From: Amblyornis subalaris
Taxonomy: Eukaryota > Chordata > Aves > Passeriformes > Ptilonorhynchidae
Reading direction: 5' to 3'
Length of the DNA stretch: 64,000 nt
NCBI GenBank assembly: GCA_018881555.1
Contig: JACAXG010000076.1
Coordinates: 1,994,003-2,058,002 of the forward strand
Shown here: positions 1-12,165 of the stretch, piece by piece
How positions within the stretch are numbered: position 1 is the first letter of the stretch
How the letters are laid out: each line of letters opens with the position of its first letter
The notes under the pieces: model-generated
What the model was told of the DNA's origin: nothing
The model's database searches: none
The model's input: the letters and a program-made list of their open reading frames with translations, nothing else
Position numbers and translations under genes: made by a program

Positions 1-962
1 AGTCCCTCAGTCCTGACTGTGAAGAGGAGTCACCAGATCTTCCTTCCCTCTGCCTGCTCTTTGTGTCAGGCTGGTTTGGTTACACAGCACCAGATGCAAG
101 TTTGTGAAGTTACATGAGTGAAAAAAATTCCCAGAGAAGAGCTAAAATGAGTTGAGCTCTGATATGCCACAATTTCACATTCCCACAGCTGTTTCCAGCA
201 GGAGTTCACCAGCGTAATGACACGGACCAGGGGAGGGAAGCAACAGAGGAGAACCTTGCACTTGGACAAACACAGAAGCAGGACTGAGCTNCCAGCAGCA
301 GCATTTGTGTGCAGGTGTGTTCACGGGGACAGTGCCATGGGAGCTGGGCTCCGGGGCTCCTGTCCAGCTCACTCCTAAAGGCACTGGCACGATACGGAAC
401 CTCGGGAGGAAGAGTTACTGCCACTGCAGACAGCCACAGGCGCTTTCCATTTTCCTTTATCTTACAAACTGCAGCTCAGAGCCTGAATTATTCAGAGCAG
501 ACTCCACTGACAGCTCCTTGGAGCAGGGGGGACACAGACACGCAGATGGTGGCTGCAGTTTTCCCCTGTGCGGGCGTATCCCAATTCCCAAGGGTGTTTG
601 GCTGGACAATTAGTGCAATTTGTTAAGCAGGCAGGAGGCAGCGAGGTGGAGCACACGGTGCTGGGCACACAGAGGGGGGTGGAACCAGCCCCTCTCCTCT
701 NGCTGTCCTCAGATCAGAGGATGCTGAGATGGGCTGCAGCCCACCTGCCCCGGCAGGGCACAGGCGACAGAATGTACTGGTCTGGTTATTTGTGGTGTCA
801 CCCACTGGGCTGGCTAAAATGACATCAGAGACCCCAAGGAAACTAATGATCAAAAGCACTGTCAGGGAGGTGTTCCTGTTGTGATCTTACTGTAGGCAAG
901 GTAGGATTGTCTCAGTGTGCTGTGAGCAGGTTCTGTGCACAGAACTGGATCAAACTTGATAA

Positions 963-966
<4 letters not shown>

Positions 967-999
<33 letters not shown>
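967..999. repeat. (AC)n microsatellite
   Basis: Sixteen and a half uninterrupted AC units, flanked by tat on each side. It is pure and therefore likely length-polymorphic. It creates artificial Cys-Val and His-Thr reading frames on the two strands. Confidence 0.98.
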
Positions 1000-1004
<5 letters not shown>

Positions 1005-1042
1005 TGCTGGCTGTGATACAGCCCTGGGTGACCCCTCACAGC

Positions 1043-1072
1043 AATATTTCTGGCTTGGCCACCAGAAATATT
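1043..1072. repeat. Perfect 11-bp inverted repeat (hairpin)
   Basis: AATATTTCTGG at 1043-1053 is followed after eight bases by its exact reverse complement CCAGAAATATT at 1062-1072. It can fold as an 11-bp stem. No transposon end or termination context is visible nearby. Confidence 0.85.
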
Positions 1073-4000
1073 TCACACTGCCTCCTTCGGCCTTTACCAC
1101 AATGGAGAGAGACATAAGACTGCAGCTTTCCCATAAAATCACGGGCGAACAGAGCATCTGGACTTTGAGGGAAGTTAAACACTAGGAACTAATTTGGTTT
1201 CCATGGTGAAGGACTGCAAAGTTTCACTTACTCTAGAAGAATGGGAGGTTTCCATTTTCTGGCCNCAGGTAAAAGCGTAAAGAAAATTACATCTGGCTGG
1301 GAGTGGAGACAACTGACTGGGAGAAAACTAAAAAAGAAAAGTGGTGCAGCTACAGCAGCACTGCCTGAGTAACACCAGTGTAATGCACCCCGGCCAAATT
1401 TTTGTTATTACCTGCCCAACTCTTCTACACAACTCAATAAAGGACACCCTGACCTACGGTGGGAATGTGCTCCAGCAGGTCCGAGGAAACAAACAGGCAA
1501 GTCCCTTGAAAGGCAGGAGAATGGGAATCGTGGCTGCGTGGAGCCAGCACGAGCCCCACGCAGGGCTGAGCCCCCTGTGACCCAGCCCTCGGTCCCAACG
1601 GGATTNTCCGGACCCATGGCCACACTCTCCCTCTGCACACGAGGGAGTTTATCTGCCCTGGACAAACCCAGAGAGGGGACGTTTTNAAAAGCATCTGCTC
1701 TGCTCTCAGCAGTCCCTTCCAGCACCAGGATGCAGCATTCCTCAATACTTTAAGCTGAAGCTGTTCAGGGGAACGTGAGACGTGCCAGGCTCCGTACTTC
1801 TAATGGGAGCTGANGCTGCCAGCACTGGAAATCAGATGGGAAGAAGTCCTCAGACAAGGAGACTGATTAAAAAACATAACTGACACTGGCAAATAGCTTA
1901 AAGGATTTAAAAACCCCAAAACTAAATCCATCCTCAACCCAAAAATAAAACACATGGAAAATCTTTACTTTTATACAAGTCAAAGTTAATTTAAAGACAA
2001 GAAAATACCCTGAAGGTCACNTGGACCTTGCATGTATCCATGTACCTGATACTCAAGGCTCTGTTTCCAAACTGCACTTGAAATTAATTTAAAATTTGCT
2101 GATGTTTCTGAACTTATTAAACTAGAACTTCAGGAAAAGGCAAATAGGGGCAATTGGATCAGATCAAACACCGTTTTCTGGAGCACTCTAAAGATTCCAG
2201 GAACTCTTTGGAACACCTGCCCCTCTGCCCTGCCCCGAGTTCCGCATCCCAGGCGCAAAAGGCTTTGGAGATGTGTCTCCACTACCCAGTTCCAGCCTCC
2301 ACAGGAGCAATGTCCCACAGGCAGGTGTGGTTTGGGACTGGCACAGCCTGGCCCCACGGGAGGCCCTCATTGCTTCACAATTGCCTGCATGAGACAAATG
2401 TTCCCACCAGGAATGGCACAAGTTTTGTCTTTCAGTATGTTGTTCCCTCTGGGTTAACCAGAACTTATGTTCCATTCACAGAAGAAAATGATTCTTTGTG
2501 TGAGAAAACACGTAGCAGGCTTGAGTGTGACACTGTTGTTATCACACCCCAGCAAAGATGAAAGAAACAATAATAATAGTAACCAAAAGTTTAAAAACAT
2601 CTCTATGCATATTTCACTATGACAGAGATTTGCATGTTCATCTTTAAAACTGGGTGAAAAGAGTCTTAAAATATTGTTTTTGCTATTTTAACTGTAAATA
2701 CAGGAGGCTTTTTCTGTCTCTACCTACTCAATGACCCCATTTCAAGACATTTTTCTACATTTTCATTACACAAAAAGGGGAAAAACAGAAGGAAGGAAAG
2801 AAATAAAGTCCTGGCTTCTGACTAGTGAAAACTCAAACCAGTCAAAGTTAGAAGATAATTTTATGAAAGTGGGGGATGTTATTGGCATTGAGTGAATCAG
2901 AGAGGTTCTGGAAAAGCCGAACAGGGCAAGTGACCCTGTCCTGTGGCTGGAGCCAAGGATAGTAGTGCAGGAGGGAATCTCTCTGAACCAACGTGTTTGA
3001 AGTCTGCAAACAACCTGGATGTTCAGTTTGGTGAGTCACAGCTTGTGGCAGCCCATAAAGACCTTTGTGTCTGCTGTGACTATGATTAATCTCTCAGATA
3101 CATCCCCAAAATCAAACTTTCAAAGGCTCCTGGCTGCAGCCAAGCCGTGACAGCACTGCTGGGTCCCTGGGGAATTAACGCTTCAAACCTGCCCCCCCTG
3201 CAGCCGTGACAAAGCTGCCTTTGACTCCGAGGGAGAGGAACAGGCTGCAGAGGGCACGGACAGAGCCCGAGCTTCCCGGCCGGACTGTGCCATCAGCTGC
3301 CGTGCTGCCACCAAGGGGGAATGTCCACCACCCGGGAACGGCAGGGGCTGTTCTCTGGGAAGGAGCTCAGCAGCTGGGAGAGATCAGGGGCACTGATTTT
3401 CTTCGCAGTACCTCAGCCCAAGCAGAGTTTTACTGCAGTCACCATAACACAACCCACCACTCCCGCGTCCTCTGCGCGTCATTAATGAATAATAAATGAA
3501 ACCGCTTGGAAAGAGGGAGAAAAACCACATCTCCAGTTTTTTGGAGCGCATTGAGAGGCCAATACCAGCGGCAGGCACGGAAGGAAAGGTCTAAGGGGCC
3601 AAGCTCTGGGGAACAGCAGCTTTGCAGTGTCACAGAGACAGGTTTGCCTTTTCACCACCTCCGCTTCCAGTTGTGCTCACGGGGGCTCCCGGAGCGCTCT
3701 GCTGCTGGCACTCGCTCCTGCTGCACTAATGGACCTCGTTTCACTGGGACTGAGGGTGGAAAAAATCTGCTTCCCATCAGTTTTCCTGNGTTTGGGCTGT
3801 GGGAAGTATTATTTCTTAGAGGATGAGGCAGTTTATTGGCTCGGGATATTTCTAGTGCATTTATTTTGTTGTTGTTGTGAATTTGGATTAGAGGCATCTC
3901 CTTCCTCCTGACAGTTGCTGGCAGCATGCTGTAAAAATATGATTAATTAAAGTGTGACTATGAATCCACTCAGAGGCTTAGAGTTTTCCTCCTCTTAACA

Positions 4001-7000
4001 CTAAATAGAGAAAGGGCCACTTAACAAAATTCAGACCTTGAAGCAGATTTCAAAGTACACTCAGTTTAGCTCAGCAGTTTAGCTCAGCACAACGAGGAGA
4101 TTCAACCTTCAATATTCAAAAGATACGAGCCCTTGGAGAAAAGAGACTTCTGCTTCTGGTCCAATCCCAAACACAGAAATAAATAAATAAGAGATAAATA
4201 ACCAAGCCAGGCTCCAAAAGGACTCCAGCAGCACAGCAGAAACACACTGCTCACCTGGGGGACTCCTCCTTAGCCTACGTGACATTTTTACCTTTGTAGA
4301 CAGCTCAGCCATGGAACACACGCAGTCCTGAGGTTTTAGATTAAAACAACACATTCTGGCTCTTGCTCTGCAAGAAGCCACTGGAAATCCTGGAAGACCT
4401 TCAAAACTGAGCAGTATAGTACTTGAAAAAGAGACACAACTTGACTAAATTGAAAAATCTGAAATTCCTAACATGGACTTAAAAGGTGCTANTGAATCTT
4501 TAATGACTGCAAGATAGAGCTGGCTCAATCTGAGCAGGGCTCAAGGTCTTCTTTTGAAGAAGTCAAACTTCAAAAAAAAAATAAAATAAGAAAAATGTCT
4601 GCTACATTCCAAGGTCACAAAGGGTTCCATGAAACTCTGTATCTCTCCCAACTCTGACTCCCTACACGACAGTCACTTGTGAATCCAGAGCACCCACTTC
4701 AACTGTGGGTAATTAACAGGGGAAGGGAAAACACGCCAGCCTAAAAGAGTCTTTCTCTAACAAGAGGTTGTGAGGGGCAATGTGCTGCAGATACAGATGG
4801 AAAGCCGGGCTATNTATTTATTGCAGGAACACAGAATTCCTATTCATTAAATGCTACTTTTAAGCTGTTTGGTATTCACAGTTTTCTGACTGACTGATAG
4901 CTTGGAGGGACGGATCCAGAGTGGGCAGCACAGTTTTGTTGCTTATTGGTATCCATAGGGTCATTCCCAACCCACTTTCCAAGCTCACACTAATTTCCCA
5001 CCACCAGTACTATCTTCAATCCCCACAGTCAGTCCCTCTGCATCACTAATTCTGTTTTAGACAAGAATCCAGGCTACACTGAAGCTCCTGAACAGATGAG
5101 CTGTTATGCAAAGCCATAAATTTAGATGGTGCAAGACTGAGAATGTACATTTGAAATTAAACTTTTAAAGTCTGGGTGAGGGTAAAAAATATATAAACTC
5201 TTTGAAAGGATAGCCATTATTAGAGATTATAAATCTGCATGCTAATTTATGTGATTGCTATTGACATTTGCTTTCTAATTCAGCTTTTAGCCCTTTTATT
5301 GCATGCAGATGAATTCTAGATAAGAGCATTGTGATGTGCAGAAGGCTTAATCCAACAGAAACCCCCTAATATGCCATTTAAGGATCTTGGGTTCATTAAT
5401 AGTCCTAGGAGCAGCTTGTTTGACAGTTTATTTCATAGAGCTGAGTACATCTGAGACACTGGGTACAGCAGAATTGCCTTCCTACAGACACCCTGTGGAA
5501 CGTCCATGCCAGGCACCTGTGGGGACGGAGCTCCTTTCAAGGGCATTCTCCATCCTCTGGCAATTTACTGGGCAGGTAAAAACCGGAGAACCCTAGAAAG
5601 GTCTGTTTCCCAGAGATTCCAGCATGATGTGTCCTCTCTGCAGGCAATTTGATAAGAAAATAAAATGAATACCCAAACACTCTCATCAAGCCATCGATTC
5701 ACCTACTGGCAGTTTCAGTAATAAATTAGATCAATGTAATTATTGTGTGTGCACACAGATGTCAAATCACAATCACTATGATCAGATCAGCTGGGTGTTT
5801 CCTAGAAAAACAGTATTTATCCATATTTGGTAGAGGAGAGAAGGGGCATCTGCCCCTCCAGAACCCAAAAGAGNTAAGTTTCCATGAGGCTTTGACACTC
5901 TAAGTGTTTCATGGACTAAATCCTGGAAATAACTGATTNTACTCTGGGAAACTAATGCATTATTTTTCTAGTTCTGTGCTCTATCCAACCACTTCCTCTT
6001 CAATGGATCCAACTATGAGAAAGGCCAAAACTTCCCCAAACTTTGCAGTTTTCAATGCCCTGGAACAAGTCAATCTTCCGTGGGCATGACGCCCATCTCT
6101 GGTGTTGAAAGGCAGCAGCTGAGCTGACACAGAGACCCCACAGGAAAGCCCCAAGACCCCCACATTTGCCAGAGAACAGCTCCTGTCCCCAGGCCAGANC
6201 ATCCCCAGACATCCTCCCCCTCTTCCCCCCAGACCTCCCGCTCCCCCATAAACCTCCCTGCTCTCGGACCCGGACTGGGATCCCCCNGTGCCACTGGGAA
6301 GCAGAAGAGACCTGTAGGGTGATTGACTCCTCCAGCACATCCTCCAGGCAGGGTCAGGGATGGGGAGCTTTCACTGCTTCTCCAGGCAGCCTGCTGAGAC
6401 TGACACATGGGCACAGGCAGGTGAATTCCCAATGCCTGCATCTTCCCACCTTGCCTCGTGTTTACCTGTCAATTATCCACCCTAAATTCTTTCCCCTCCC
6501 CACTGTTGACACCTCTGAAATACACGGTTATGAAATTCATCCTCTGTTATCTGTCAGCGACCCAGATAACAGCCCTGCCTGTGCTCCACGCTCCCTTCAG
6601 CTGCTCAAGAGCTCATCCAGACAGAGATGTTTCCCAAACTCCAAAGCTGATCCTACCAGGGGCTATGTTTAGATCACACATCAGGGCCTCGTCAGACGCC
6701 GTCCCAAGGAGCATCCACCAGGGCTCGAGCCTACTTTGCTGCCTCCAATTTAGCTTGTTAACCATTCCCAAAAATGAGTATATTTTAATTACTGTTTTCT
6801 GAGAATTGGGATTATTTTCCTTCTAAATATATTCGTCTGATTATCTCCAGGATGAAATTCATTTGGTTAATTACCATCTTTTTAATTTGTTTAAGACTGT
6901 GTTTCTGTTTCCTGTGCTGTAACACCTCCCTGCCAGCTCTGCCTGCATTTATTCAATGTCTGACAGACTCCCATTTCAGGGAACAAACAGAAGNTTTCCA

Positions 7001-9381
7001 TAAAAACACGCAGTGCCCNGAGCCTTGCAGGCAGCCTGTGATCCCACCTGAAATCCAGTGCAAGGGAGAAACAGCGTTCAAACGTGGGCCCCCTCTCAGC
7101 CTCCAGTTCCACTTCCAAACATCCACACAATCCCAGCCCTCCTGTCAGACACCACCTTATGTAACATCTCATTCATCTGCCAAACCCAGCAGTTTTGTAC
7201 CTGGATTATTCTATTGTCATCTTATTACTACCCCAAAACAGAGATAGACAAATTCCAATTTCATTACCAAGATCTCGATTCCAGTCAGTGACGTATTTAC
7301 TGGAAGAACCCAAATGTAATTTTANTCGTTTTCTAGACTGTCCCAATAATAAAAAATAAAATCTTCCATGGGTAATGCANATGAGACCAATGGAGACATT
7401 AGGAGAAATTTCAGATACTCTTAAACCAATAGAAACACCACCCAAAGGGAAAGGTTATGGCATCTAATTAAATTATATACATGGACTGGAACTGCAGGAA
7501 CACTAGGAGAGCATCCAAAAGCTTGGGGAAAGGTAAGGAGCTGTACATGCTTACATGGAGAACACTGACTGTCCAGCTGTGTGGACATGGAGCTTCCTCT
7601 CACCACGACCTCAGCAAGGCTCGTTCCCTTCTCAGTTTGCAGGAATTTAGCACGGCAGCTCGGGATGCTCTCCCAGGGCTGCCTTGAGTCCTTGGATGTG
7701 CCCCAGCACAGCCTCTGGGCCACCCCAGCCTCAGCTGCACCCACGTTTCTTTTCCTTGCCAACATATTTCCATCTTACTCAGAAAGCTGTTTGTCCCTTA
7801 ATAGGGCACATTTTCCAACCAGCTTTGTTGTTCTGCAAATTATGGGCTATAAAGAATTAATGGTGGAATATAAATCAATTTAGTTCACTGAGAGAGTGTG
7901 TGTTTTATGTGGTAGAGGTTTTCAAAGAAAAGTAATTAGTTGATTTGGCATTTTAATCTTCAGAAAAATAAAGAAGCTATTTTTCTCCGAAGAGGATGTG
8001 TTTGAACACATAAACATATGCTGCATTTTCTGAAACTATATTAAGAAATATTATTTATTGGTTAGATGTGAAGTAGCTGATACTTATTTCTGTTGTCTCG
8101 GGAAGATTCTTTGTGATAAAGATTTCACTANAGGGACTGCATTTCACTTTCCAAAATGCCTGACTAGAGGCTTGAAAAAAAAAGTCAGAGAGGTCCAGTT
8201 CATTTCTCTCCCAGGTTCGTCCCTTCCTCTCCCANGTGGTTCCTTTCAGGGACTGTTTCACGGAGATTCCACGGGGCTGACCTGTCCCAGCAGCTCGTCC
8301 CTCCATGGCTGCACCAGGGATTGATTGTCCATGCGGCCACTTCCATAAGCAGCAAACAGGCACCAGGGAACCACAACTCCTTCTGTGGTGCCCGTGTGTG
8401 TGTGAGGAACAGCCAGTCCTGCCCGCAGGGGAGGGCCCGCGATGATGGAGAGCGAGCGGCCCCCTCCCGGGGACTATTGCATAAGATGCCACTGCTTTGC
8501 AATTTGTTCTCTCCCTGGCTGCAGCCNGAGTGTCTGAAGCCAAAGGGCTGTTTTGTGCCTTGTGAGAGAATAAGCCTGTCCCACTGGTGAGTCTCACTTG
8601 CCCTCTCGATGTTTGTGCCACACAAAAAAGGATTCCACCTTCCTCTGTTTGCTGAATTTCCCACATTAACACCCTGGGCGTGTTCAGCAGAGCCGAAGCA
8701 GAGCCAGCCAGCCACGCATCTGAGTTTGCTTTCCCCCTGCTCCCCCATAACAACTCATTTAACAGCAGCACAGCAATTAGAAAATCGATATTCCATTCAG
8801 ACATGACTGTTTTGGCTGCAGCATTGCTTAAGGAGCATCTCTCCTGCCTCATCTTTGCCTGGACAAAGGATATGGCAGGAAGGACACCCCAGTGTCAGGA
8901 GATCTGACTGATTTAAGATGATTTCTCTTAAAGCCCACACGGTATTTGCAGAATGTTTCAGGTACAGGCAGTGTGGAGATGACATTCTCCTAATAAGCAG
9001 CTCTGTGCCAGGAGTGTGTGTATAAATACAGCTGCAGAGAAATGCAAGCTTGCTTTCTTGTTTAATATCACACCACCCACCTGAATAAAACAGAGCCTGA
9101 CACATGTCATAAGGAATTACTGGAAGAATGCAAGGCCCTAAGGCGCCGGAGCCCCATTTGTATTCCAGTCGTATTAACCAAAAATAAAATAAATAAGTAA
9201 CAATCACATCTTTGCCATGAAAGGATTTTCCAGCCATTCAAGCACTGACTACGTNGCTGCTACACATTCCCGAGCTGGAAGTGCAAGGGCAGCAAAGGGG
9301 AGGGAAACAGAGACAAAGCAAAGAGCAGAAATCACAACAGAGAAATTAGTGAGTTTTGCTGCTTTTGAGTTCATGCTGGAA

Positions 9382-9458
9382 GGCTCAGCCTGGCCCAGCT
9401 CAGCCCGGCCCAGCCCAGCCCAGCTCAGCCTGCCCAGCTCAGCCCGCCCGGCCCCGCC
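9382..9458. repeat. GC-rich CAGCC/CAGCTCAGCC low-complexity array
   Basis: Degenerate tandem units of five and ten bases (cccagctcag, cccggcccag, cccagcccag) run into a CpG-bearing end, gcccgcccggccccgccg. The array is irregular, consistent with a decayed minisatellite. It keeps one plus-strand frame open as Ser/Ala/Pro-rich nonsense. Confidence 0.75.
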
Positions 9459-9884
9459 GCCTTCCCTGAATTCTATAATTAGTAGCAGTGATTATTCCAG
9501 CAGGATTCAGAACCCTGCCCATCTGCAGAGTCCAGGGTGGGAGCAGCCTGCTTTGTTTTCACNTTATTTAAAATAAGAACCGTAATTGCCAATTGTTGTG
9601 GTGGAAAACCACTCCCTTACGGAGACAGGCACGATGGAAAGCCCTACGTGGGCTCGGGAAAGCCACCACCTTTCCGAGTCACTAGGGAGAGTGGGAAAGC
9701 AAAAATTCCCCAAACTCTGAGCAAACCCACCCACCTTCCCCTAAAACTGAAAATCAGAGATACGGTTACTAAATTAAGTAGCAGGAACTCCTGTCGCAGG
9801 GAACACTAGTGCTGAAAGCCGTCCAACACAGGCTTGCCGAATCCATCCCACATACCAATTCCTGGTTTGTTTGCCTGTGTGTGC

Positions 9885-10040
9885 TGTTGTGTAAGCCATA
9901 ATTATGCAATCTCACAGTTTAGCATTGAGGACATTCCCAGCTTGTTCCACTCGGCAGCAGCAGCTTATGGCCATAATAAGAGAGATTTTTTTTCTGCAAA
10001 CTTATTGACATGGAATAATGTGACCTCTTGTGTCATGGAA
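9885..10040. promoter_or_regulatory. Candidate regulatory block with a TTATGGCCATAA palindrome
   Basis: The perfect 12-bp palindrome TTATGGCCATAA (9964-9975) is preceded by agccataattatgcaatc and followed by aacttattgacatggaata. The first and third contain homeodomain or POU-like cores. It is repeat-free and non-coding by inspection. Function is inference. Confidence 0.25.
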
Positions 10041-11006
10041 AAGGGCACTGCAAAGATGAGCTCTGGGAAAAAGGGGCCACTGCTGGCCAAAATTACTAGC
10101 AGTGGACTTCTAGTTAATGCAAAATTAAGCCAACCATGGCAGGGACATGTGGAACCTTTAAACTGGTCCGTGATGAGGTTTCTATGAATTGCATGCCCTG
10201 ANACAGGAAAGTGGGAGCTCTGTGACCTCGGGAGCAGCACAACAAACTGCTACACAGAGAGACACTGGCCTGAGAGAAAACATTTCCCAGTGCACATTTT
10301 GATGGAAATGGTAGATAAAATCCCTGGACAAAACAGCCCATCCTCAGTGATCATCACAAACTGCTGCATTTGCTGACTTTTTTTTGATGGGTGATTAGAC
10401 ACCTAAATAATTTTTCAACAAAAAAATAATGAAGATTATTCAGTAGGTTTTTCAGATGAGACAAAATGAGTCTAATTTTGAAGGTTCCCAAATAATTGTA
10501 AATAATGATCAGGTGTCAGGAATAGCTGTAATCACTATTTCAAACTATTTCACCTCCAAAACTATCCAATGGGTTTTGAACATCTCTTTATGTTAACTCA
10601 GTTTTAGGGCTGAACACAGTTAGGAGGAGTCACTTCCTCCAATGTATTGCACTGACACCCAAGTGTTGTTCTTTGTGTACCAAACACCAGGAGCACAAAT
10701 CAAATTTAATCCTGTGCTCTTTATGCACTGACATTTATAGAAAGAAAAACGTGTCAGAGGAAGAAAAGTGTCCACAGAACTACTCAGGGCTGAATGATGC
10801 TTTCTCAGCTTATCGGTGACAGGGGCTGTGGTTTCAACACATCACACGAGGGAAAATAAAAATGCCAAGATGCAGGTGATACAGCACAGGCTGTTCTGGA
10901 ACACTGACACTGCTCCAGCCTGGAACTTACTGCAGCCAGCACCAAGAATGCCACGGGCTGATTTGGAACAAAGTAGGGTAATGGGCCGGGAGAAACGAGG
11001 GACTGC

Positions 11007-11300
11007 GGAATCCCAGAGTGGTTTGGTTCGGAAGGGACCTTAAAGCTCATCTTGTTCCACCCCTGCCATGGGCAGGGACGCCTTCCTTTATCCCAGGTTG
11101 CTCCAAGCCCCATCCAACCTGGCCTCGGACACTTCCAGGGATGGGGCAGCCACAGCTTCTCTGAGTAACCTGTGCCAGGGCCTCACCACCCTCTCAGGGA
11201 AAGAGTCCCTTCCAATATCCCATCTAATCCTGTGGTCTGTCAGTTTGAAGCCATTCCCTCTTGTTCTATCACTACATATCCTTGTAAAAATCCCTCTCTT
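11007..11300 (-). mobile_element. CR1 LINE 3' fragment
   Basis: The plus strand reads as the antisense of an avian CR1 3' end: gaatcccagagtggtttggt, gaagggaccttaaagctcat, ccatgggcagggac, then cacttccagggatggggcag and tctatcactacatatccttg. The element is therefore on the minus strand and truncated at its 5' end near 11300, with no reverse transcriptase left. It is moderately diverged, so not recent. Confidence 0.93.
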
Positions 11301-11961
11301 AAATGTTTAATGGAACCTGATACTTCCAAAACCTTCAGACTCACGACTGGACTGGTGGAATTATTTAGGTCAAGTACTGCTTTGCATGTTAATTTGAAAA
11401 AATAATCAAATCTACCGTGAGTTTCAGAACACCAATGCCAGGACAGTCAGCCCACGAAATTATTGATGAGCCTTCAAACAGGACTGAAGCAATTAAGAGC
11501 CACATTTGGTTGCCTGAAAGCAGCCTGGTGACTTAAGTCCAGCTCCGAGGCAGAGAGAGGAGATCCCCAAGCTGTCCTTCAGGGCTGCATTCACACACAG
11601 GATGGTTTTTTCCCGTTTCTAAAAGTTGTTACTGGAAAATGTCACAATTCATTGCTGAGGTTCCCGGGATGCAGCAACTCTCATTACACCTAAGCCTTCT
11701 CAGCACAGAGTAGCCACTGATAACCTGGATGTGTCTGCTGCAGCTGCTGTTCCGTAGGCTGCACTCCCGTTCCGTGGGGGGATTCCCATAATTATTGGCC
11801 CTGTTATTTTATATCGCGTTCCTCTGTGTAATGCTGACTCCAGATCCTTTCATTTTAACAAAAGGATGCGCTCCTCTGACACAAGCAGGGATGAGGAGTC
11901 TCAGGGATGGAGAGGGATGCTGGAGGAAAGGCAGCAGGTCGTGTTGTGCCTGGGCTGAGGG

Positions 11962-12165
11962 CACAGGAGCCCTGGAGCCTGTGTCCCTGTGGGAGCCCTG
12001 CAGCCTGTGTCCCTGTGGGATACCTGCAGCCTGTGTCCCTGTGGGATACCTGCAGCCTCTGTCCAGTGGCAGCCCTGCAGCCTGTGTCCCTGTGGGAGCC
12101 CTGCAGCCTCTGTCCAGTGGCAGCCCTGCAGCCTGTGTCCCTGTGGGAGCCCCGGAGCCCCCATC
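11962..12165. repeat. 25/26-bp minisatellite, about 7.5 copies
   Basis: Units carry cctgtgtccctgtggga or the variant cctctgtccagtggcag plus gccctgcag. Unit starts fall at 11978, 12004, 12030, 12056, 12081, 12107 and 12132, so the step is 26 bp after the common type and 25 bp after the variant. The order is three common units, variant, common, variant, common. All frames lack stops, which explains the long spurious open frames here. Confidence 0.93.

Noticed and set aside
907..1185. Open frames with His-Thr or Cys-Val runs
   Set aside because: The runs are the translation of the AC microsatellite; the rest of the frames has no coding character.
2154..2561. 135-codon plus-strand open frame
   Set aside because: No homology recognised and the opposite strand is also open. 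It lies within an intron on the strand opposite to DAB2IP.
6166..6672. 168-codon plus-strand open frame
   Set aside because: It crosses n positions and a C-rich low-complexity stretch (tcctccccctcttcccccca), and minus-strand frames are equally open.
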